A stretch of DNA of 9,344 bases from Deltaproteobacteria bacterium. Lineage in GTDB: Bacteria > Myxococcota_A > Polyangia > Palsa-1104 > JAEUJZ01. A program made the translations under genes and the position numbers. A model generated the notes under the pieces. That model worked only from the letters and a program-made list of their open reading frames with translations. It searched no databases and was not told the DNA's origin. Where the stretch lies: assembly GCA_017990795.1 (NCBI GenBank), contig JAGNNG010000042.1, forward strand, positions 1 through 9,344, written 5' to 3'. Below are positions 1 through 7,500 of the stretch, piece after piece (the stretch's first letter is position 1; each line of letters opens with the position of its first letter).

Positions 1-1526
<1,526 letters not shown>

Positions 1527-1570
1527 TTTGGGCACCTCTTCACCGCACACCCTAGAACCCGTCCTAACAT

Positions 1571-1603
1571 CTGGCGCAGCAGCCCACGCTGGTTCTGCGC
1601 CGG
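1571..1603 (+). promoter_or_regulatory. Bulged hairpin downstream of pnp (terminator-like or processing element)
   Basis: The outer arms 1571-1579 (CTGGCGCAG) and 1595-1603 (CTGCGCCGG) form nine pairs, one of them G-T. The inner arms 1580-1583 (CAGC) and 1588-1591 (GCTG) add four more around a CCAC loop, with a three-base bulge (1592-1594) on the 3' side. No T-tract follows, so a classical intrinsic terminator is unlikely. It starts 44 bases after the pnp stop. Possible roles are 3'-end protection of pnp mRNA, an RNase III-type processing site, or attenuation before dut. The pairing is visible in the sequence; the role is inferred. Confidence 0.45.
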
Positions 1604-1707
1604 ATGTAGCCGCAACGCACACAGCGCCTGCTGTAGCTAGCATGGCTGCTGCTGTCCCCCTGACCGCCGCCACTCTCTCAGATCATCCTGCACCTAGCCT
1701 TGCTGCT

Positions 1708-1713
1708 GAAGAG
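1708..1713 (+). promoter_or_regulatory. Candidate ribosome-binding site for dut (GAAGAG)
   Basis: A purine run GAAGAG lies six bases upstream of the GTG at 1720. No comparable purine run precedes the in-frame ATG at 1642 or the TTG at 1528, so this site favours the 1720 start. It is only a partial Shine-Dalgarno match. Confidence 0.4.
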
Positions 1714-1719
1714 CCGCTG

Positions 1720-2160
1720 GTGCTGCGTTGCGTTCGCATCAGCCCGCATGCGCAACTGCCCGCCTATCAAACGGCTGGAGCCGCAGGTATGGACCTGCAT
1801 GCGTGCCTAGAGCCCGGTCAAGTGCTAGCCCTACCGCCTCTAGGCCGGGTGCTGGTACCTACCGGACTGCAGCTAATGATCCCGCCCGGCTTTGAGGGAC
1901 AGGTACGTCCCCGCTCAGGCTGGGCGCTCAAGCACGGTGTGACGATTCTGAACAGCCCAGGTACCATCGATAGTGACTATCGAGGCGAGGTCCGCGTGCT
2001 GCTCATCAACCTGGGGACCACAGAAGTTAGCATCGCGCCGGGCGAGCGCATTGCGCAGCTGGTGCTCGCGCGCGTCTGGCAGGCTCAGCTCACCGAGGTC
2101 GCCGTGCTGGACGAAACCGAGCGCGGAGCCGGGGGCTTCGGCCACACAGGACGGGGATAA
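1720..2160 (+). CDS. dut: Deoxyuridine 5'-triphosphate nucleotidohydrolase (dUTPase)
   Basis: The enzyme hydrolyses dUTP to dUMP and pyrophosphate, keeping uracil out of DNA and feeding thymidylate synthesis; the family is a cytoplasmic homotrimer. All five family motifs are present. With residue numbers from GTG 1720 they are AGMDL (22-26), PRSGWALKHG (64-73), SPGTIDSDYRGE (79-90) with catalytic Asp84 and substrate-binding Tyr87, PGERIAQL (107-114), and the C-terminal P-loop-like arm RGAGGFGHTG (135-144). Motif 2 has Trp where Leu is usual. The GTG start gives 146 residues, close to the usual family length of about 150, begins directly at the first beta strand (LRCVRISPHAQLP), and has GAAGAG six bases upstream. 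Alternatives are ATG 1642 (172 residues) and TTG 1528 (210 residues), both adding an Ala-rich extension with weaker codon bias. The kinase-like gene starts two bases after the TAA, implying co-transcription. Function is secure; the start is moderately so. Confidence 0.93.
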   Translation: MLRCVRISPHAQLPAYQTAGAAGMDLHACLEPGQVLALPPLGRVLVPTGLQLMIPPGFEGQVRPRSGWALKHGVTILNSPGTIDSDYRGEVRVLLINLGTTEVSIAPGERIAQLVLARVWQAQLTEVAVLDETERGAGGFGHTGRG

Positions 2161-2162
2161 CG

Positions 2163-4460
2163 ATGGCCGCTGCACCGACGTTCCGGCGCGGTGAGATCAT
2201 CGCGAAGCGCTTTCAAGTCGTCACCAAGAGCGGTGAGACAGCGATGTGGGTCGGCTATCACGCCTGCGATCAGGCCAACCACTCTAACTCGGGGGAAAAG
2301 GGCAACATTCCCGAGCCGGATGTGCTGGTTAAGATCGTAAAGCCTGACCTTCTGCCCGAGCCAGCGATGCGTGTTCAGCTTGTGCGCGACCTCCAGCGCA
2401 TGCGCGGCCTACAGCATCCTGGCCTACCGCGCTTGATCGATGTCCAGGCGCTCGACGAGCACAACACCGTCGTCCTGATCGAAGGCATCCAGGCCGGTCT
2501 GTCGCAAGGCGTGCTGCTGCGCCGCATGGTGACGTTCCGCCAAAAAGAGCGCTTCCCGCTGGAAGAAGTCCGCCGCATCGGCGCGCAGCTGGCGTCAGCC
2601 CTGTCGTACATCCACGGACAGATGCTGAGCCACGGCGATCTACGGCTCGAGTCGGTGCTGCTGCGTCCCGACGGTGCCAAGCTGTGCGACATCGGACTTG
2701 GTGCCGCCATGCCGCGCCAGCTGTACCTGGAAGCGGTCAAAAAAGTCTCGGAGTTTGAGCTGCTGGCCCCCGAAGTGCGGGCTGGCAATCGGCCCGATCC
2801 GCGCGCCGATGTCTACGGCCTGGCCGCTTTGTATAAGCACCTGCTCTCGGTCGGTCAGTCAGAGGCCTGGGACGCCTTGATGGCGGAAAAGCCAGCGATG
2901 GGCACAGTGCTGATGCGCGGCATGGCCGAGCAGCCGGGCGAGCGCTACTCGTCGATTGAAGCGCTGATCGCTGACATTGAAGCGGTGGCGCTGACCGGAG
3001 CCCCGATTCGTCGCCGCCTGGCTCCAACGCCGCTGGCGATGGCGATTGCCGCAGGTCGCGTCTCGCAGGATGAGCTAACCCGTCCCGTCGAAGAGATGGT
3101 GCCCGAGAGCGCACGCTCCCGACGTAACACCGGCATCTTTGAGTCGGGGGCGGTGATAAACCCAGTCTCGGGCGTACCGGCTGGGAAGATGTCCATCGGT
3201 ACCATCCCACCGCAGCTGCAAGGCCCCAGCAGTGCCCGCAGCGGTCGCATCACCAGCGGTGGAGCCAGCGCCAACAGCAGCGAAGCCAATCCTTCGGCGA
3301 CCTCGCGCGATGGCACCGCAGCGTCTGCTCTATCTAACGGCCCCGCCTCGGCAACATCGAAGGGGCCTGCTTCGGCGACATCCAAAGGCCCGGCTTCAGC
3401 TACGTCGAAAGGCCCGGCTTCAGCCAACTCCAAAGGACCGGTGCAGGCACGCGGCTCGGCTTCGGCGAATTCCCAGGGGCCAGCCTCGGCAAGCTCCAAA
3501 GGTCCTGGCCCAAGCGCGACCGTAGCCGACGGAGGCGCCTCTTCTGACGGAGCTGCGCAGCCGGTCGGAGCCTCGTCTCGCAGCAAAGATCCCAGGAGCG
3601 CTGGCGACAAGCCCAAGGACGCAAGTCCTGTGACTGCCAGCCCAGACCCCGCAGCCGCACCGCGCTCAGCGCCCGAGCCTGCGCCAGCAGACAAACCAGA
3701 CGACAGCGGCAGCAAGACGAGAGAGCCAAGTCAAACTGACCGCGCAGCCGCCGACAGCAACGAGAAAAACCCTGGCGACAGCGGCATCCGCAAGCGCTCG
3801 GGCGATGGCCGGCCAAGCCCCTCTAGCCGCACCGGTCGGACAGAGGCACCGTCGCAGCGCTCGCGCTCCGATGGCAGTATGCCGCGCTCGCGCTCAAGCG
3901 ATAGCTTGCGCATCGACAAGTCAGCCAGCTCGACGCTGAACTTGCCGCCGGGGATGCTGGTAGCAAGTCGCACGGCACTGCTGGGAGCGCTGATCTTGGC
4001 AGCCTTGGTCGGCGCGCTGGTGGCAGTACTCGTGATGCTGCTGCTGCGCCCCTCGGATCTGCTGGTCACGCCAGCGGGACCGCCACCAGCCGTCGTGCCC
4101 GCGCCCGTGGAGCCTCGCCCGGACCCGGTAAGCCCTACGCCGCCAGCTGCGCCGGAACCCAAGCTGCCGCTGCCGACCTCGGAAGTTCCGGTGGTGCCGA
4201 TCGAGCCTGCAACACCCACCAGTGGCCAGCCGACTGCTGAGCCCGGACCTGCTGCCGCCCCTGGCCCGTCAGTGACCCCTACTACACCAACCGCAAGCCG
4301 ACCTGCGCTGCCGCTGCGCCTGCTGAGCGATCCCCCGATCGAGTCAGCCCCCAAAGCCCCGAGCGCTCCGCCTAAGACCACCAAGCCGCCCGTGCATACC
4401 GGCGCGCCTCGTGCGGCACCAAGCCGAACTGCGCAAGCCCCTCAAAAGGGCACCTTCTAA
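2163..4460 (+). CDS. Membrane-anchored Ser/Thr-kinase-like protein, probable pseudokinase or divergent kinase
   Basis: 765 residues. The kinase fold spans about residues 10-280, followed by a disordered Ser/Ala/Pro/Gly linker (about 320-600), one transmembrane helix (about 603-628) and a Pro-rich tail (629-765), presumably outside the membrane. Retained kinase residues are Lys57 in VLVK, Asp159 in HGDL, Asp176 in DIG, APE at 202-204 and Asp216 in DVYGL. Departures are the Gly-rich loop (SGETAMW, second and third glycines replaced), Asp76 in place of the helix-C Glu, HRD changed to HGD, the catalytic-loop Asn changed to Ser164, DFG changed to DIG, and no TGTPxY-like stretch before APE. It may therefore bind nucleotide weakly or act as a scaffold; activity cannot be decided from sequence. 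The linker carries GPASATSK repeats (from residue 393) and an Arg-Ser-rich segment (about 566-583) before the membrane helix. ATG 2163 lies two bases after dut, with a GGGG stretch at 2153-2156 as a possible ribosome-binding site. No sensory domain is recognised in the tail. Confidence 0.85.
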   Translation: MAAAPTFRRGEIIAKRFQVVTKSGETAMWVGYHACDQANHSNSGEKGNIPEPDVLVKIVKPDLLPEPAMRVQLVRDLQRMRGLQHPGLPRLIDVQALDEHNTVVLIEGIQAGLSQGVLLRRMVTFRQKERFPLEEVRRIGAQLASALSYIHGQMLSHGDLRLESVLLRPDGAKLCDIGLGAAMPRQLYLEAVKKVSEFELLAPEVRAGNRPDPRADVYGLAALYKHLLSVGQSEAWDALMAEKPAMGTVLMRGMAEQPGERYSSIEALIADIEAVALTGAPIRRRLAPTPLAMAIAAGRVSQDELTRPVEEMVPESARSRRNTGIFESGAVINPVSGVPAGKMSIGTIPPQLQGPSSARSGRITSGGASANSSEANPSATSRDGTAASALSNGPASATSKGPASATSKGPASATSKGPASANSKGPVQARGSASANSQGPASASSKGPGPSATVADGGASSDGAAQPVGASSRSKDPRSAGDKPKDASPVTASPDPAAAPRSAPEPAPADKPDDSGSKTREPSQTDRAAADSNEKNPGDSGIRKRSGDGRPSPSSRTGRTEAPSQRSRSDGSMPRSRSSDSLRIDKSASSTLNLPPGMLVASRTALLGALILAALVGALVAVLVMLLLRPSDLLVTPAGPPPAVVPAPVEPRPDPVSPTPPAAPEPKLPLPTSEVPVVPIEPATPTSGQPTAEPGPAAAPGPSVTPTTPTASRPALPLRLLSDPPIESAPKAPSAPPKTTKPPVHTGAPRAAPSRTAQAPQKGTF
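3339..3500 (+). repeat. 24-base coding tandem repeat (octapeptide GPASATSK)
   Basis: Four head-to-tail 24-base units at 3339-3362, 3363-3386, 3387-3410 and 3411-3434 encode GPASATSK three times, then GPASANSK. A degenerate stretch follows (3435-3476, containing GSASANSQ), then a fifth unit at 3477-3500 (GPASASSK). Units differ mostly at third codon positions, for example ggc-ccc-gcc, ggg-cct-gct and ggc-ccg-gct, while the peptide is kept. The repeat lies in the linker of the kinase-like protein, before the membrane helix, and is rich in Ser and Thr. Confidence 0.9.
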
Positions 4461-4473
4461 GCAACCTAACCAC

Positions 4474-4504
4474 TGGCACGGTCCCAGCACTTGCTGACCT
4501 GCCA
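4474..4504 (+). promoter_or_regulatory. Bulged hairpin between kinase-like and transglutaminase genes
   Basis: Nested arms are 4474-4478 (TGGCA) with 4500-4504 (TGCCA), 4480-4482 (GGT) with 4497-4499 (ACC), and 4485-4488 (CAGC) with 4493-4496 (GCTG). The loop is ACTT, with one- and two-base bulges on the 5' side, giving twelve pairs in all. A pyrimidine-rich stretch (CTTCTCTCTC, 4511-4520) follows, but no run of T. It sits in the 76-base gap between the two genes, upstream of the next ribosome-binding site. It could be a weak terminator, attenuator or mRNA processing site. The pairing is seen; the role is inferred. Confidence 0.45.
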
Positions 4505-4527
4505 CCGCTGCTTCTCTCTCGCTGATT

Positions 4528-4532
4528 AGGAG
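4528..4532 (+). promoter_or_regulatory. Ribosome-binding site AGGAG for the transglutaminase gene
   Basis: AGGAG lies four bases before the ATG at 4537. The spacing is slightly short but the match is strong. It favours 4537 over the next in-frame ATG at 4564, which has no purine-rich sequence ahead of it. Confidence 0.65.
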
Positions 4533-4536
4533 CGCC

Positions 4537-7500
4537 ATGCACCCTGGCCCCTTTCAATCGTTGATGCAGGCTACAGCCTGCTCCGCAGCTGTTAAAGACC
4601 TCCGCCACAAGCAGCCGCGCGCTGCCTTGCAAGCCGTTGCCGCGGTCACCCTGTGCAGCGTCAGTGCGCTGGTACTTTTGGCGACCAGCGCACTTGCGCC
4701 GACACCTACCTACGCACAGACACGACCCGGCGACACAGCCCCCGCAATCGTCAAGGCTCCCGCGCGCCTCGCGCCAGCTGCAGCGTCGGCATCCACACCA
4801 GTCGCACCGGCAGCAAGCTCACCCTACGATGCAGAAGTCGCCAGCCGCCTTTTCCGATTTGAGAAGGAAGCGGTCGCAGCGCAGTCACCCGCTGCAGTGA
4901 TTCCGCTGCTTGGGACAGGCGATCTGTGGGAGCAAGTCGATGACCGCGCCGCGCTTTCGCACCTGCTAGAAACGGCAGCCAAGCCTCGACCCACGCTGTC
5001 ACCTCTGGTGCGCGCGATAGCCCTGTTTATGCAGCGGGGCCTGCTGCTGCACCAAGGCAAAGCCGAAGCCGCCGTGCTGGCCTCGATCAAGCAAGAGCTA
5101 GGTGTGGTTTCAACTTTTGCGGTGCTGGGGCCGTTTGATAACGATGGGCGACGCGGCCACAGCTCGCCCTACCCGCCCGAGCAAGAGACAACGGCTCCGA
5201 CGCGCGATGCCGAGTACGCGGGCAAGACGCTGGGACAGCCTCTGCACTGGCGCACCATCCCTGAGGCAGCGCTCACCCGTGAGGGCAGCGTGCCGCTGGA
5301 CAGCTGGCTGCGTCCCGATGCCCAAGGCACTGCTTACGCTGTCGCCTACGTAAAAAGCGAGCAGCAGCAGCGTGTCGCCGTGCGGGTGGGCAGCACCGGC
5401 GCGCTCAAGGTCTGGGTCAATCAGGGCACCGCCCCAGTGCTCGACCGCGATGTCTACCATCCGCTGCGCCTTGACCAAGAAGTCGGAGGCGCGGTGCTGC
5501 TGGCTGGCTGGAATCGCATCCTGGTCAAGGTCAGCAACCAAGAGGGCCGCTGGTCGTTTTTGCTGCGCCTCACCACGCCCGAAGGTCGCCCGCTGGCTGG
5601 GATCACGACCAGCGCTACTCCGCCGACAGAGAAGTGGCAGCTGCCGCGTGGCGTACCGTATAGCGGTGCGGCTCCGGCGTCACTGCTGACCAGCTTGCGG
5701 GCGCGGGTGCCCAAGCTGACACCCGGTGCCAAAGGACCCCCGACGGGAGCCCAAGCGCAGGCCCGCGCGCAAGCGCTGCTCGATCTGGGTCTGTACCTGC
5801 ACTACATGGTGCCGTTTGACCCCGAGACGCGGGAAGACGAGACGGTGCTGTCCGAAGCGGTGGCGCTGCAACCGACTCGCCACGCCTACCGCCTGCTGGC
5901 CTTGGCCACCGGAGAGGTCAATCGTCAGCGGCGCGCAGTCGAAGCCGGTCTGCAGCTGCCCGGTGACACCGAGCCCAAAGAGCGCGCCCGTCTGCAGCTG
6001 GACCTGGGACGCATCTACGAAGAGGGGTCGCGACAGCGGCAGGCCGAGCAGGCCTATCAGCAAGCGGTGAGCCTGGACCCGTCGCTGTATACCGCCTCGC
6101 TGCAGCTTCTGCTGCTACAAGCCAGTCGGGGTCTGCCTGCTGAAGCACTGCGGCAGCTACGCACGCTGCGCACCCAGCACCGGGCGCTGCGACTGCTCCG
6201 CGCTCATGCCGAGCTGCTTGCCCGAGTCGGTCGGCATGCAGAGTCCGAGCTTTTGTACAGCACCATCCTGACCGAAACTCGCGACGACAGCGATGCACAT
6301 CGGCAGCTGCTGGCCCGCGCCCGTGCTCGCGGAGAGACAGAAGCCGCCCTGCGCTGGCTGGACAAGATTGAGCAGCTAAGCCCCGACGCCATCTGGCCAC
6401 GACGCGAGCGCGCCGAGCTGCTAGAAGCCAGTGGTCAGCTGGAAGCCGCTCTGGTGGTTAGCAGCGATGCCCTGACGCAGCTGGGTGGCGATGCCGAGTG
6501 GCACGAGCGTCGAGGCCGCCTGCTCCAGCGCCTGGGTCGCACCGAGCTAGCGCAGACCGCTTACCAGCGCGCGCTTGAGCTACACCCGCAAAATCCGGCA
6601 CTGCGTCAGCACCTCTTGTACATGAACCCGCAGGGGCGCTCTAGCGATGATCTGGCGCGTAACTTTCGGGTGCCGATGGAGACGCTGCTAGCGCTGCCGC
6701 GCCCGGAAGCCAAAGCGGGGGATGCAGCGCGCGTGCTGCTGGATCAAAAAGTGACGCGCGTACACAACAACGGGCTTACCGAAGTCTATAAGCAGCGCGC
6801 GATTGAAATCCTGGATGAGCGCGGCGCCACCGACTACGACGAGTTTGACATCCGCTACACGCCCGACACGCAGTCGGTGCAGATCAAGTCGGCCAAGCTG
6901 TACAAAAAATCCGGCGAGGTCCAGCAGAGCGTCGCCCAAGACGAGAGCAATGTGTCCGAGCCCTGGTATGGGCTGTACTACGACGTACACGCGCAGACGG
7001 TGCGCTTTACGGGCCTGGTGCCGGGCGATGTCGTGACCATCGAGTACGTGCTGGCCGATGTGGGTAGGCGCAACTTGCTCTCTGACTACTTTGGCGATGT
7101 CCACTTTATGCAGGAAGAGATCCCGGTGCTGGACGCGCGCTACACGCTGGTGCTGCCGCAAAAGGATCTGCAAGAAAGGCCGCTGTACTTTAACGAGCTG
7201 CCCAGCGGCAAGGCCGGTATCGACGGCGTTGAGATCAAGCGCACCGACGAGCTCAAAGGCGCGGACCACTTGATCAAGTTTGTCGCTACGAACGTGCCGC
7301 GGCTGCGCAGTGAGCCGGGGATGCCGGGGATTACCGAGGTCATTCCGTACATCCATGTCTCGACCTACAAGAGCTGGGAAGATGTCGCGACGTGGTATCG
7401 CGGCCTAGTCAGCGAGCAGCTACAACCCAGCGCCGAGATCGCGCAAGCCGCCAAAGCCGCCGTCGCTGCTGCGAACCTTTCACCGGGCGATGAGCTGGGC

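Larger units (their letters stand above)
1527..1719 (+). other. pnp-dut intergenic region / dut leader
   Basis: This stretch stays open in the dut frame from a TTG at 1528, but it looks non-coding. The implied peptide is low-complexity, rich in Ala, Pro, Ser and Thr, with no resemblance to dUTPase. Counting codons by hand, 28 of 62 third positions (codons 1531-1641 plus 1645-1719) are G or C, against 37 of 61 in the first part of the dut core. It contains a strong hairpin (1571-1603) and an in-frame ATG at 1642 without a recognisable ribosome-binding site. No clear sigma-70 promoter was recognised. If dut does start at 1642, the last 78 bases would be coding. Confidence 0.55.

Noticed and set aside
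1571..1603. Classical Rho-independent terminator after pnp
   Set aside because: The stem is good but no T-run follows, so it is listed as a hairpin of uncertain role.
3339..3500. Possible CRISPR-like direct repeats
   Set aside because: Units abut with no spacers, are exactly 24 bases in frame, and vary at third codon positions, so this is a protein repeat.
2945..3715. Minus-strand open frame (256 codons) opposite the kinase linker
   Set aside because: Its Ala/Glu/Gly/Pro repeats are the reverse complement of the GPASATSK coding repeat. There is no independent start signal or domain.
3731..4384. Minus-strand open frame (217 codons), Gly/Ser/Thr-rich
   Set aside because: It is a shadow of the Pro-rich linker, membrane helix and tail on the + strand. 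The + strand explains the sequence with a clear membrane segment.
6688..7356. Minus-strand open frame (222 codons) opposite DUF3857
   Set aside because: It overlaps recognisable DUF3857 coding sequence and has no family resemblance of its own.
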